From positions 1 through 64,000 of the forward strand of contig JAEZIB010000102.1 in NCBI GenBank assembly GCA_023416275.1: a stretch of 64,000 bases of DNA, in the 5' to 3' direction. The position numbers and the translations under genes were made by a program. Below the pieces are notes generated by a model. That model did no database searches. It was not told where the DNA came from and saw nothing but the letters and a program-made list of their open reading frames with translations. Shown here piece after piece: positions 30,150-38,721 of the stretch. Position 1 is the stretch's first letter. Each line of letters opens with the position of its first letter. Source of the DNA: Bacillota bacterium (GTDB taxonomy: Bacteria; Bacillota; Clostridia; Acetivibrionales; DSM-1351).

Positions 30150-30902
30150 ATGAAAAAATTTAATTTTATTCTTATTGCAGTTATACTTGTTGCTATTAGT
30201 GCCGGAACCGCATTCTACATAGGAATACAAAACGAAGCAAAAGAGCAGGATGTATCAATTGTTGATGTATTTAATTCATCAGGTGCAAAGATGATTGTGA
30301 ATGAGATATATTTTTTTGCTAGGGCAACCAATGATTATAAAGATATAAATGCTCTATCAGAAGTATGTGAAGAGGTATTTAATGCCATAGAAATTAAGAA
30401 CTTTTCAAGGAATTCAACTAGTACAGACAATTTGTTAAAAAAAGAGATATTAGGATCTACTAAGGATGGGGTAAAAGTATCAGCTATGGCAAGTATTGTA
30501 GGGAATAAATCCGATACGGAAGATAAATATATAACTATAGATGCAACTGGTACAGAGAATGGAAATGCCATGTTTCTTAGGGAAAAGGTAGAAGATATAT
30601 TTAATAAGCATGGGTTAGAGGTAATAGTAAATTCATGTATAACTGGAACATATGATGGAGATGTTGAAGACACTCAGTTGGAAAAGATTTGTAGAAACAT
30701 ATTAAATGAAAGTGATGCAAAAAAAGTAGATAGTAAGAGATTTGAAAATGTGATTAGCGTTTCAGCTTTTTCGCCTATGATTAAAGATAAGTTAAGTATT
30801 AATGGCAAAAATGTAAACTTGAGTATAGCTATCAGATACAACAAACAGGAAAATAAAACCTATTTATGGCTGGCTACGCCAATAGTAAATACCGAGTATT
30901 AA
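30150..30902 (+). CDS. ywmB: YwmB family protein (TATA-box-binding-like fold)
   Basis: 250 residues. The start at 30150 lies 5 nt after GGAGG; an upstream in-frame GTG at 30123 lies inside the leader hairpin and is rejected. An N-terminal hydrophobic segment (FNFILIAVILVAISAGTAFYI) suggests export or anchoring. The rest fits the YwmB family, whose name comes from fold resemblance, not DNA binding. Assignment leans on context: Bacillus subtilis has ywmB-murAA-spoIID-spoIIQ in the same order. murA starts 35 nt downstream, so the two are likely co-transcribed. The family's function is unknown; a role in envelope or sporulation is inferred from the neighbourhood. Confidence 0.75.
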   Translation: MKKFNFILIAVILVAISAGTAFYIGIQNEAKEQDVSIVDVFNSSGAKMIVNEIYFFARATNDYKDINALSEVCEEVFNAIEIKNFSRNSTSTDNLLKKEILGSTKDGVKVSAMASIVGNKSDTEDKYITIDATGTENGNAMFLREKVEDIFNKHGLEVIVNSCITGTYDGDVEDTQLEKICRNILNESDAKKVDSKRFENVISVSAFSPMIKDKLSINGKNVNLSIAIRYNKQENKTYLWLATPIVNTEY

Positions 30903-30937
30903 AGCTTTAAAAATCTAAAATGAAAGGAAGAGCTCAT

Positions 30938-32203
30938 TTGGCTAAATATATTATCAGCGAAGGTGTACCTTTAAATGGTAGGATTAAAGTAGATGGTGCA
31001 AAAAATTCAGTTCTTCCAATAATAGCGGCATCTCTGTTAGGCGAATCCAAAAGTATTATTGAAGAGGTACCTGATTTGCATGATGTAAAAATAATGTGTG
31101 ATTTATTAAAATCACTTGGAGCAGAGGTCGAACCGCAAGAAAATAAATCATCTATTGCCTTTTATCTTAGAGATATAACTAATTCAACAGCTCCATATGA
31201 GCTTGTAAATAAGTTAAGAGCTTCATTTCTTGTGATGGGTCCAATGTTAGCTAAAACAGGTTTTGTTAGAGTTGCGCTGCCTGGAGGATGTGCTATAGGC
31301 TCAAGACCAGTTGATTTACATCTAAAAGGCTTTACGGCACTTGGAGCAGAAATTACACAAGGTCATGGATATGTGGAGGCTCGTAGGACAAAAAAACTTA
31401 TCGGAAATAAAATTTATTTAGACTTTCCAAGTGTGGGGGCTACTGAAAATATTATGATGGCTGCTGTTTTGGCTGCTGGTCAGACAAGCATTGAAAATGC
31501 AGCTATAGAGCCCGAAATTGTTGATTTGGCAAGTTATTTAAATGAAATGGGAGCTTGTGTAAGAGGTGCAGGTACAGATACAATTAGAATCGAGGGTGTT
31601 GAAAAGTTATGCGGATGCACTCATACTGTAATCCCTGATAGAATAGAAGCGGGAACATATATGGCTGCTGCGGCTATTACACATGGAAACGTAAGAATTG
31701 AAAATGTGGTACCTGACCATTTGAAGCCTATAATTGCTAAACTCAAAGAAATAGGTGCTGAGATTGAGGAGGATACATCATCTGTCACTGTAAAAAGTAA
31801 TTGTGACTTAAAACCAATAGACCTTAAAACACTCCCATACCCAGGCTTTCCCACAGACATGCAGGCGCAAATGACGGCATTACTTAGTTGTACTTTAGGC
31901 ACTAGCATTGTAACAGAGACAATTTTTGAAAATAGATTTATGCACGTTAGTGAATTGAAAAGGATGGGTGCCAATATAAAGATTGATGGCAGAACTGCTG
32001 TAATTGAAGGCAAAAAATGTTTGACAGGAGCTAGTGTAAAAGCAACAGACCTACGTGCAGGAGCAGCCCTTGTACTTGCAGGATTAGCTGCTGAAGGTGC
32101 AACAGAGATTAGCGAAATTCAACATATTGACAGAGGTTATTGTGCGCTAGATGTGAAATTAAAAGCCTTAGGAGCTAAAATTGAAAGAATAGAAGAAAAT
32201 TAA
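30938..32203 (+). CDS. murA: UDP-N-acetylglucosamine 1-carboxyvinyltransferase (MurA)
   Basis: It catalyses the first committed step of peptidoglycan synthesis, transferring enolpyruvate from PEP to UDP-GlcNAc in the cytoplasm. The protein has 421 residues, the usual size. Diagnostic segments include KVDGAKNSVLPIIAASLL near the N-terminus and PGGCAIGSRPVDLHLKG with the catalytic cysteine (Cys118), the residue alkylated by fosfomycin. Others are GYVEARR, FPSVGATENIMMAAVLA, DRIEAGTYM and DLRAGAALVLAGL. The TTG at 30938 is preferred because the AAAGGAAG ribosome site precedes it and homologues begin here; the ATG at 30920 lacks a site. A terminator follows. Confidence 0.95.
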   Translation: MAKYIISEGVPLNGRIKVDGAKNSVLPIIAASLLGESKSIIEEVPDLHDVKIMCDLLKSLGAEVEPQENKSSIAFYLRDITNSTAPYELVNKLRASFLVMGPMLAKTGFVRVALPGGCAIGSRPVDLHLKGFTALGAEITQGHGYVEARRTKKLIGNKIYLDFPSVGATENIMMAAVLAAGQTSIENAAIEPEIVDLASYLNEMGACVRGAGTDTIRIEGVEKLCGCTHTVIPDRIEAGTYMAAAAITHGNVRIENVVPDHLKPIIAKLKEIGAEIEEDTSSVTVKSNCDLKPIDLKTLPYPGFPTDMQAQMTALLSCTLGTSIVTETIFENRFMHVSELKRMGANIKIDGRTAVIEGKKCLTGASVKATDLRAGAALVLAGLAAEGATEISEIQHIDRGYCALDVKLKALGAKIERIEEN

Positions 32204-32241
32204 GAAACTTAAAAATTTAAATAAACAGTAATAACTCATAA

Positions 32242-32293
32242 AAAAACCCCCTAATGAATATACATTAAAACAGATATTTGTTAGGGGATTTTT
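32242..32293 (+). terminator. Intrinsic terminator after murA
   Basis: The stem CCCCTAA (32248-32254) with TTAGGGG (32281-32287) has a 26-nt loop, is followed by a run of Ts and preceded by As. Confidence 0.75.
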
Positions 32294-32325
32294 GCAATCT
32301 TCTAATTGATTATAATATTACTAAT

Positions 32326-32500
32326 TAACTCAAACTTGGCACATAAAGATCCATTGATGAGCTAGAATTATCAAATGGTTTGTTGCCAAAATAATTAGTA
32401 AATAATTAATGTACTTATTTTAACCCAACTTTCTAATGAAAAGTCGAGCAGTATAGAGTCTTTCACGCCAAAAAATTACAACTGTGAAAGTTGAGTAATA
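32326..32500 (-). repeat. MITE-like dispersed element, reverse orientation
   Basis: The ends TAACTCAAACTT and GTGAAAGTTGAGTAA form an imperfect terminal inverted repeat. On the minus strand the core reads CAACAAACCATTTGATAATTC, matching the copies at 38.6, 41.0 and 46.4 kb. It has no coding capacity. Confidence 0.6.
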
Positions 32501-32513
32501 ATATTTTGCTATT

Positions 32514-32544
32514 CTATATTTCCACAAAAGAATTTTCATAAAAT
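32514..32544 (+). promoter_or_regulatory. Weak sigma-E-like promoter candidate for spoIID
   Basis: ATATT at 32516-32520 and CATAAAAT at 32537-32544 are 16 nt apart, loosely matching the sigma-E pattern known for spoIID in Bacillus. The match is imperfect and the leader would be ~135 nt. Confidence 0.25.
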
Positions 32545-32686
32545 GCATAAAATAATAAAACTTAAATTATGAAGTATAAAAACTCCCTGAAAAAATTAAT
32601 GGCTTTGTGAGGCAAGTTACTTGATGACCATTTAAGCAGTAGATCAGTCTGAAAAGTTTTAGTAGAATAACAAAAGGGAGGTAGGA

Positions 32687-33685
32687 ATGAAGAAGGTTAT
32701 CGGCTATGTTATTTTGATGCTTATAATTGTAGTAGTTATACCTTTAGCCATAGTACATAATATTGATGTGGTAACAGCGCCAGAAAAAACTATAATTGAA
32801 AAGGAAGGCATTACAATTAATGTATACATGAATGATCAGAAGAAGGTGGTTGTAATGAAATTAGAGGAGTATCTGCTAGGAGTACTTGCAGCAGAAATGC
32901 CGGCATCATTTGAGATAGAAGCTTTAAAGGCACAAGCAATAGCAGCAAGGACTTATGCTTTAGGACGAGCAACAAAGCTTTATGGCTCAAGTTCAGATAA
33001 AACCCATAATGGAGCCGATGTGTGTATTGACCCTGGACATTGTCAGGCGTGGATTAGTAAGAATACTGCTATGAAGAGGTGGGGATTCCTTTCCTCCTTC
33101 AGATACTGGAACAAAATTTGTAAAGCTGTAAGTGACACTTCGGGACTGGTTTTAGAATACAATAATGTACTTATTAATCCACTATTTCATTCAAATAGTG
33201 GTGGACACACTGAAAATGTAGAAGATGTATGGGCAGGAGTGTCAGAACCATATCTAAGGGGAGTAGAAAGTCTTGGGGAGGATACTTTCAAAGAGTATAA
33301 AAATGAGGTGATATTAGAACCACAGCAAATGATTAAGATACTTAAAGAATATAATCCCAAAATAAAATTAGATCAGGAAGATATAATGTCAGATATGGAA
33401 ATAAAGAAATATTCTTCAGGGGATAGAGTAATTGATATAAAAATTGGAAATATTATTATGAAAGGTACAGAATTTAGAAAAATATTTCAGCTAAAATCAA
33501 CAAATATAAAATTGTCTAAGCTTCCAGATGGAAATATATCTATAACAACACTTGGTTATGGGCATGGAGTGGGTATGAGCCAATGTGGAGCTAATTACCT
33601 TGCCAAGAAGGGAACTGGCTATGAAGATATTTTGAAACACTATTATAAAGGAGTTGAAATACACGGTTTTTCACCTTTAGAGTAG
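32687..33685 (+). CDS. spoIID: Stage II sporulation protein D (peptidoglycan lytic transglycosylase)
   Basis: SpoIID is a membrane-anchored enzyme that cleaves denuded glycan strands during engulfment of the forespore. The protein has 332 residues with one N-terminal transmembrane segment (about 5-24). The signature EYLLGVLAAEMPASFEIEAL contains Glu70, corresponding to the catalytic glutamate of Bacillus SpoIID. The conserved DVCIDPGHCQAW, FHSNSGGHTENVEDVW and GYGHGVGMSQCGA blocks are all present. A GGGAGG ribosome site precedes the start. Its place between murA and the spoIIQ-like gene matches the conserved order in Bacillus. Confidence 0.95.
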   Translation: MKKVIGYVILMLIIVVVIPLAIVHNIDVVTAPEKTIIEKEGITINVYMNDQKKVVVMKLEEYLLGVLAAEMPASFEIEALKAQAIAARTYALGRATKLYGSSSDKTHNGADVCIDPGHCQAWISKNTAMKRWGFLSSFRYWNKICKAVSDTSGLVLEYNNVLINPLFHSNSGGHTENVEDVWAGVSEPYLRGVESLGEDTFKEYKNEVILEPQQMIKILKEYNPKIKLDQEDIMSDMEIKKYSSGDRVIDIKIGNIIMKGTEFRKIFQLKSTNIKLSKLPDGNISITTLGYGHGVGMSQCGANYLAKKGTGYEDILKHYYKGVEIHGFSPLE

Positions 33686-33797
33686 ATTAATTTACTTATT
33701 TTTATCGAAAAATAGCCTCGGATATTAATTATGAAAACATCGATATATAAGAAGGCTTAAATTTAGAAAAAGATTAAAACTATTCCATCTTTATTAT

Positions 33798-33826
33798 GTA
33801 TATTGTTGGCATTATAGGAAACAATA
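33798..33826 (+). promoter_or_regulatory. Sigma-F-like promoter for the spoIIQ-like gene
   Basis: GTATA (33798-33802), 14 nt, then GGAAACAATA (33817-33826). The second box fits the forespore sigma-F pattern GGNNANANTR fully, and the first fits GYATA; the spacing is about one base short of the common 15. Bacillus spoIIQ is a sigma-F gene, which supports the call. The leader would be ~20 nt. Confidence 0.5.
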
Positions 33827-33850
33827 TTTAATGGAGGTGGAATATATATT

Positions 33851-34669
33851 ATGAAGAAACTTATTCCAGACGAGAAAAATTGGAAAAACAAACTGTCTAA
33901 ATTCTTTAATAATAAAGGATTCTATATAATTTTAGCAGTTTGTATATTAATTGTGGCAGCAACGGCAATATATGTAGCAACGCAGAATATGAACTCACCT
34001 GATACTAGTATGAATGAACCCCAAAAGCTTATTCCTGGTGAAGCAAATTCAGAAGAAGAACCGGAAGAACAGGCAAAAGCTGTTGCTGGTAGTGTTAGTA
34101 AAGCTGATATGGCAAGCCAATCAGCAGTTGCAAACCAATCAACAACTGCAAGCACTCCTGTAAAAGATGATGTAGCAACATCAGCTAAGCCTAAAAGTGA
34201 TAATACTGCTGTAAAGTCTATTCTGAAATTTAACAGACCTGTTGAGGGTCCGATAATGAAAGACTTTACAAGGGATGTAACCACTTTTTCCGAATCAAAA
34301 ACTTTAGGAGACATAAGGGCGCATAAAGGACTTGATTTCAAAGTTGAAAAGCTAACAAAGGTCAGAGCAGTTGCGGATGGTACAATATGTCTGGTAGAGG
34401 ATAACTCAAATGGTATTACTGTTGAAATATCCCATGGAAGTGATGGCATAGTTACTAAGTATGCTGGTCTATCCAAGCAAGGTCTCGAAGACATATGCTG
34501 TGGCTTAAAGGTTAAGGCTAATGAAATAATCGGACTAGTGGGAGATCCTATTCAGAGTGAATGTGAAGATGGTGCTCATCTGCATTTTGAAGTTTTGAAA
34601 AATGGTAAATCAGTTGACCCTGTACCATACTTAAGATCAACCTCACAAACAACAGATAAAGAGAAATAA
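33851..34669 (+). CDS. spoIIQ: SpoIIQ-like M23 (LytM) peptidase-domain protein
   Basis: 272 residues. One transmembrane segment lies at about 24-44 (FYIILAVCILIVAATAIYV), followed by a low-complexity Ala/Ser/Thr linker and a LytM domain (about 130-265). The M23 zinc ligands are intact: His158 and Asp162 in HKGLDF, and the HLHFE motif with His243 and His245. Bacillus SpoIIQ has lost part of this site while several clostridial homologues keep it, so enzymatic activity is possible here. In the family, forespore SpoIIQ binds SpoIIIAH across the intermembrane space. The identification rests on the domain plus position after spoIID and the sigma-F-like promoter. Confidence 0.88.
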   Translation: MKKLIPDEKNWKNKLSKFFNNKGFYIILAVCILIVAATAIYVATQNMNSPDTSMNEPQKLIPGEANSEEEPEEQAKAVAGSVSKADMASQSAVANQSTTASTPVKDDVATSAKPKSDNTAVKSILKFNRPVEGPIMKDFTRDVTTFSESKTLGDIRAHKGLDFKVEKLTKVRAVADGTICLVEDNSNGITVEISHGSDGIVTKYAGLSKQGLEDICCGLKVKANEIIGLVGDPIQSECEDGAHLHFEVLKNGKSVDPVPYLRSTSQTTDKEK

Positions 34670-34679
34670 TGCAAATAAA

Positions 34680-34777
34680 TTAACTCAACCTTCAGTTTTT
34701 TTAAATACATGTAAAGCAGTGATATTAAGTAGAACGGTAAGTGATTTTAAATCAATGCTTAATATCATTGCTTTACA
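34680..34777 (+). repeat. Remnant repeat end and long imperfect hairpin after spoIIQ
   Basis: 34680-34693 is an exact reverse complement of the repeat end at 24.81 kb. Then a 20-bp stem with one G-T wobble (34710-34729 with 34758-34777, TGTAAAGCAGTGATATTAAG) surrounds a 28-nt loop. It may be a degenerate miniature element that serves as the 3' end of the mRNA. Confidence 0.5.
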
Positions 34778-34823
34778 AGTTTAATTTTTAAAGTGGATGT
34801 TGATTAAATTAATTAAAACATAT

Positions 34824-34873
34824 TACAAGAATACCAGAGCATTTAGTTTACTAAATACTCTGGTATTCTTGTA
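34824..34873. terminator. Strong hairpin upstream of ddl
   Basis: A 17-bp stem (TACAAGAATACCAGAG and its complement) is extended by ATTTAG/CTAAAT after one mismatch, with a TTTA loop. It lacks a long T-run and probably marks the end of the preceding transcript. Confidence 0.6.
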
Positions 34874-34940
34874 TAATTGGTACTTAAATAGTAAAATGTA
34901 AAATATAATTTAATGGATATTTATATTTTACAAAATTTAT

Positions 34941-34965
34941 GTGCCCCAAATGGGACGTGGAGGTT
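34941..34965 (+). promoter_or_regulatory. Leader motif shared with the ywmB-like gene
   Basis: GTGCCCCAAATGGGACGTGG followed by AGGTTG closely matches 30123-30147 upstream of ywmB. Both carry a small CCC/GGG hairpin directly 5' of a GTGGAGGTTG ribosome site. It may be a shared translational control element. Confidence 0.4.
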
Positions 34966-34973
34966 GTTATACT

Positions 34974-36095
34974 ATGTCAAAAAAAAGAGTGGCTGTTATA
35001 TTTGGAGGTCAATCATCTGAGCATGAAGTATCTAGGGTATCAGCTCAGTCAGTTATAGAAAATATTGATAAGCAAAAGTATGATATTGTTATGATTGGAA
35101 TTACAAAGGAAGGACAGTGGCTTACATACGAGGGAGAAACAGAGAAAATAGGAAGTGGAGAATGGCAGTCAATTGCACAACAAATGCTTTTGGCACGCAA
35201 GGGGATGTCACCGACTTTAACCTCTTCAGAAATTGCTTTCAATAATTCTGCAAAAAAAATAATATGTGATAAACAAACTCAAATAGATGTTATTTTTCCT
35301 GTATTACATGGCTGCAATGGAGAAGATGGCACTATACAGGGGCTTTTTGAGCTTGCGCAAATCCCATATGTTGGTTGCGGAGTGTTAGGCTCTGCATTGG
35401 GAATGGATAAAGCATATACAAAAGTAATGTTTGAAAAGGAAGGCTTGCCACAGGGAGACTATCTTGTATTCAGCAGAAAGCAGATTTATAATGAGCAAGA
35501 GTATGTTATTCGGCAGGTAGAAGAAAGACTTACCTATCCCTGTTTCGTTAAGCCCTCTAATGCCGGTTCATCTGTAGGCGTAAATAAAGCTGGAAACAGA
35601 GAAGAACTGGTAAATGCTCTTATCATTGCAGCAAAGAATGATAGAAGGATTCTGGTAGAAGAATTCATTGATGGCAGAGAAATTGAGTGTGCAGTATTAG
35701 GAAATGATACCCCGATTGCCTCAACAGTGGGAGAGGTTGTGCCGTGTAAGGAATTTTATGATTATGAAGCAAAATATCAGGCAGGTGATAGCTCAAAAGT
35801 AATGATACCTGCAGAAAATCTTAATTCTGAAACAGTTGAGAAAATCAAAGAGTATGCAGTTAGAGCGTTTAAGTGCCTTGATTGTGCAGGATTATCAAGA
35901 GTTGACTTTTTTGTACACAAAAATACAGGACAGATTTATATAAATGAAATTAATACCCTGCCTGGATTCACAAAGATAAGTATGTATCCAAAGCTATGGG
36001 ACAAAAGTGGCATAGCTTATACTGAATTAATAGATAAACTCATAGAATTAGCGTTTGAAAGGTTTAATGATTGTAAGAGGGAGTTTACTAATTAA
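34974..36095 (+). CDS. ddl: D-alanine--D-alanine ligase
   Basis: An ATP-grasp enzyme that joins two D-alanines for the peptidoglycan precursor. 373 residues from the ATG at 34974, which follows GTGGAGGTTG; an upstream in-frame GTG at 34941 lies in the leader. Family marks are VAVIFGGQSSEHEVS, FPVLHGCNGEDGTIQGL, PCFVKPSNAGSSVGV, EEFIDGREIECAV, the FYDYEAKY loop (tyrosine typical of D-Ala-D-Ala rather than depsipeptide specificity) and INEINTLPGFT with the metal-binding Asn/Glu. It stands alone in its transcription unit between the sporulation genes and argS. Confidence 0.95.
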   Translation: MSKKRVAVIFGGQSSEHEVSRVSAQSVIENIDKQKYDIVMIGITKEGQWLTYEGETEKIGSGEWQSIAQQMLLARKGMSPTLTSSEIAFNNSAKKIICDKQTQIDVIFPVLHGCNGEDGTIQGLFELAQIPYVGCGVLGSALGMDKAYTKVMFEKEGLPQGDYLVFSRKQIYNEQEYVIRQVEERLTYPCFVKPSNAGSSVGVNKAGNREELVNALIIAAKNDRRILVEEFIDGREIECAVLGNDTPIASTVGEVVPCKEFYDYEAKYQAGDSSKVMIPAENLNSETVEKIKEYAVRAFKCLDCAGLSRVDFFVHKNTGQIYINEINTLPGFTKISMYPKLWDKSGIAYTELIDKLIELAFERFNDCKREFTN

Positions 36096-36201
36096 TTCAA
36101 CTATTACAAAAATATATTTAAAAAAGTAGTATCAAATGTTATTATAGTACTAATTCACAGTGCAATTAGATACAAAATACGAAGATTATAGGAGGAACCC
36201 G

Positions 36202-36669
36202 ATGAGTAAAGACGTCATAATCAACGTGAAGGGTACTCAGATTGACACTAGCAGTGATACTAATACTCTTGAGCTTATAACAGAGGGTAAGTACTATCAG
36301 AAGGGAAATAACTATTACATAACCTATAGAGAGAGTGAAGTAACAGGAATGCTTGGAACTACTACTACTTTAAAGGTTTGTGACGGTGTTGTTACACTAA
36401 TGAGATTTGGAAAGGTTAATTCACAATTTGTTTTCCAAAAGGGACAAAAACATGTATCTTCTTATGAAACAGAGTATGGGATTTTTACTATAGGTGTTTA
36501 TGCTGAAAATGTAAATATAGATATTAATGATGTAGGCGGAGAAATAAGTGTTGGGTATCAGATTGAAATTGATAACCAAAGCGCTGGAAAAAATAATTTT
36601 TATATGCAAATAAGAGAGGCAGGAGCGGTAAATGAAAAACATGTCAGAGGAAATTCGCCAACAAATTAA
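36202..36669 (+). CDS. DUF1934 beta-barrel protein (YwiB-like)
   Basis: 155 residues. The start at 36202 is fixed by AGGAGG at 36190-36195; an earlier in-frame codon at 36160 has no ribosome site. The sequence (DVIINVKGTQ..., YYITYRESEVTGMLGTTTTL, LMRFGKVNSQFVFQKG, YGIFTIGV, GGEISVGYQIEI) fits the DUF1934 family, a small lipocalin-like barrel of unknown function. It overlaps argS by 38 nt. The ywiB-argS pairing is also found in Bacillus, which supports the call. It is cytoplasmic, with no signal peptide. Confidence 0.85.
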   Translation: MSKDVIINVKGTQIDTSSDTNTLELITEGKYYQKGNNYYITYRESEVTGMLGTTTTLKVCDGVVTLMRFGKVNSQFVFQKGQKHVSSYETEYGIFTIGVYAENVNIDINDVGGEISVGYQIEIDNQSAGKNNFYMQIREAGAVNEKHVRGNSPTN

Positions 36670-38329
36670 AGCTGTTGTGCGCAGTGCTATTAACGTGGCT
36701 ATAAAAAATGAAGAATTACCTTCATTAGAAATTAATGATATCTTAATTGAAGTTCCAAGAGAAAAGGGCTATGGTGACTTTTCAACAAATGTTGCAATGC
36801 AGATTACTAAGATTGCAAAAAAAGCGCCTAGGCAAATAGCAGAAATAATAATTAAAAACATTGTTATAAATGATACTTATATTGAAAACGTGGATGTTGC
36901 TGGACCGGGTTTTGTTAATTTCACTTTAAAAACTAAGTATCTATACGATACATTAGAAATTATTGCTGAAGAAAAAGAGGATTATGGACACATTAATATA
37001 GGAAATGGCAAAAAAGTGATGGTGGAATATGTAAGTGCCAATCCTACAGGCCCTCTTCATATGGGTAATGCTAGAGGAGGAGCCTTAGGTGACTGTATTG
37101 CAAGCGTACTTGATGCAGCTGGATATGATGTTACAAGGGAATATTTAATCAATGATGCAGGAAATCAGATAGAAAAATTCGGCAAGTCTCTCGAAGCTAG
37201 ATATATTCAGCTAATTAAAGGTGAGGATGCTATTTTATTCCCTGAGGATGGATATCAAGGTGAAGATATTACAGAGCACATGAGGGAATTTGTTAAAATT
37301 AATGGGGACAAGTTTATAGATGTTGACTCCGAGGAAAGGAAGAAGGTATTTGTTGACTATGCGCTTCCTAGAAACTTAGAGGCAATTAAAGAAGGACTTG
37401 AAAGCTATGGAGTTAAATTTGATGTATGGTTTTCAGAACAGACTTTGCACAAAAGCAACGAAATAACTGAGACGTTGCAGATTCTTAAGGACAGAGGCTG
37501 CACAGTAGAACATGAGGGAGCATTGTGGCTCAAAGGTTCTGTAATTGGAAGTGATAAAGATGAGGTTTTGGTTAGAAATAACGGAGTACCTACGTACTTT
37601 GCAGCAGATATTGCTTATCACAGAAACAAGTTCGAAACGAGAGGCTTTGATTGGGTAATAAACCTATGGGGAGCTGATCACCATGGACATGTGGCACGAA
37701 TGAAGGCATCAATGGCAGCTCTTGGAATAAACCCAGACAAGCTTGACGTAGTGTTATTCCAACTGGTCCGTCTATATAGAAATGGTGAAGTTGCAAGGAT
37801 GTCAAAAAGAACAGGAAAGTCAATTTCTTTGATGGATTTAGTTGATGAAGTAGGTCGAGATGGAGTAAGATTTTTCTTTAATGCAAAAGCATCAGGAAGT
37901 CATTTGGATTTTGACCTTGATTTGGCAGCAAAGCAATCGAATGAAAATCCTGTTTACTATGTGCAATATGCTCATGCGAGAATTTGCAGTATGCTCAAGC
38001 TTATAGCCAGTGAGGGTGTAACTGTTCCTGATATAAAAGATGTAAATCTTGAGCTGCTCAAGACAGAAGAGGAGCTTGAACTAATCAAAAAGCTGTCTGA
38101 GTATCCAGATGAGGTGAGAATATCAGCTGAAACTCTTGAACCAAGCAGATTGACAAGATATGTTCAGGATGTGGCTGCTTGCTTCCACAGCTTCTACAAT
38201 GCATGCAAGGTTAGAGGTGGGGATGAGGGTCTAATGAAGGCTAGACTTTTATTAGTTGACTCTACAAGAACAGTAATTAGAAATGTATTGGATTTATTGA
38301 GTATAAGTGCTCCTGAGAGAATGGAATAA
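36632..38329 (+). CDS. argS: Arginyl-tRNA synthetase
   Basis: A class I aminoacyl-tRNA synthetase of 565 residues, the normal length. The N-terminal Add-1 domain precedes the HIGH-type motif (ANPTGPLHMGNARG) and the AGNQIEKFG block. Downstream are WGADHHGHVARMKA, the KMSKS-equivalent ARMSKRTGKS and a C-terminal DALR anticodon-binding domain (QYAHARICSML...). The start overlaps the DUF1934 gene and has its own AGGAG site, which suggests translational coupling. A terminator follows at 38.4 kb. Confidence 0.96.
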   Translation: MKNMSEEIRQQIKAVVRSAINVAIKNEELPSLEINDILIEVPREKGYGDFSTNVAMQITKIAKKAPRQIAEIIIKNIVINDTYIENVDVAGPGFVNFTLKTKYLYDTLEIIAEEKEDYGHINIGNGKKVMVEYVSANPTGPLHMGNARGGALGDCIASVLDAAGYDVTREYLINDAGNQIEKFGKSLEARYIQLIKGEDAILFPEDGYQGEDITEHMREFVKINGDKFIDVDSEERKKVFVDYALPRNLEAIKEGLESYGVKFDVWFSEQTLHKSNEITETLQILKDRGCTVEHEGALWLKGSVIGSDKDEVLVRNNGVPTYFAADIAYHRNKFETRGFDWVINLWGADHHGHVARMKASMAALGINPDKLDVVLFQLVRLYRNGEVARMSKRTGKSISLMDLVDEVGRDGVRFFFNAKASGSHLDFDLDLAAKQSNENPVYYVQYAHARICSMLKLIASEGVTVPDIKDVNLELLKTEEELELIKKLSEYPDEVRISAETLEPSRLTRYVQDVAACFHSFYNACKVRGGDEGLMKARLLLVDSTRTVIRNVLDLLSISAPERME

Positions 38330-38401
38330 TAGGAATAGGCACAATTTAGTATAAATAACTTAATTTTCTATTGTTAGTTTTAAAATAATATCATAGTTTA
38401 C

Positions 38402-38433
38402 AACCCCGTAACTCAACAGGTTTCGGGGTTTTT
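38402..38433 (+). terminator. Intrinsic terminator after argS
   Basis: Stem AACCCCG (38402-38408) with CGGGGTT (38424-38430), followed by Ts. Confidence 0.8.
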
Positions 38434-38561
38434 CATGCCCTAAATAATTTATGCTAAAAAGTTCTAAGGTAAGAAAGCAAAAAGCGAATATTGTTTCACT
38501 GAATAAGCAGAAAAAATGCTCATTTTTCAACGACCTTTTACTATAGTTTATACTCACTATA

Positions 38562-38718
38562 TCAACTTTCGCAGTTGAAAATTCTGCTTAAAGTCTAATA
38601 ATATAAGGTGTGGTAGCAATATCAAATGAAAAGTAATAATTCTACAAGTCAGTTTACTTAACAACAAACCATTGATAATTCTACCGCACCAATAGATTTT
38701 TTATGTGCGAAAGTTGAT
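38562..38718 (+). mobile_element. Best-preserved MITE-like element with flanking direct repeats
   Basis: The terminal inverted repeat ATCAACTTTCGCA (13 bp) occurs at both ends. TCACTATATC occurs as a direct repeat at 38554-38563 and 38719-38728, consistent with a 7-10 bp target-site duplication. Inside is a second inverted repeat (GGTGTGGTAG with CTACCGCACC) flanking the family core ACAAACCATTGATAATT. It is non-coding. The right end abuts the stop codon of the minus-strand chemotaxis gene. Confidence 0.7.
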
Positions 38719-38721
38719 TCA

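Noticed and set aside
33922..34494. Open frame of 190 codons on the minus strand opposite the spoIIQ-like gene
   Set aside because: It lies wholly antisense to a well-supported gene, lacks a ribosome site and reads as the complement of Ala/Ser/Thr-rich coding sequence.
38562..38718. Dispersed repeats considered as a CRISPR array
   Set aside because: Copies are kilobases apart, differ in length and orientation, and there are no spacers or cas genes.
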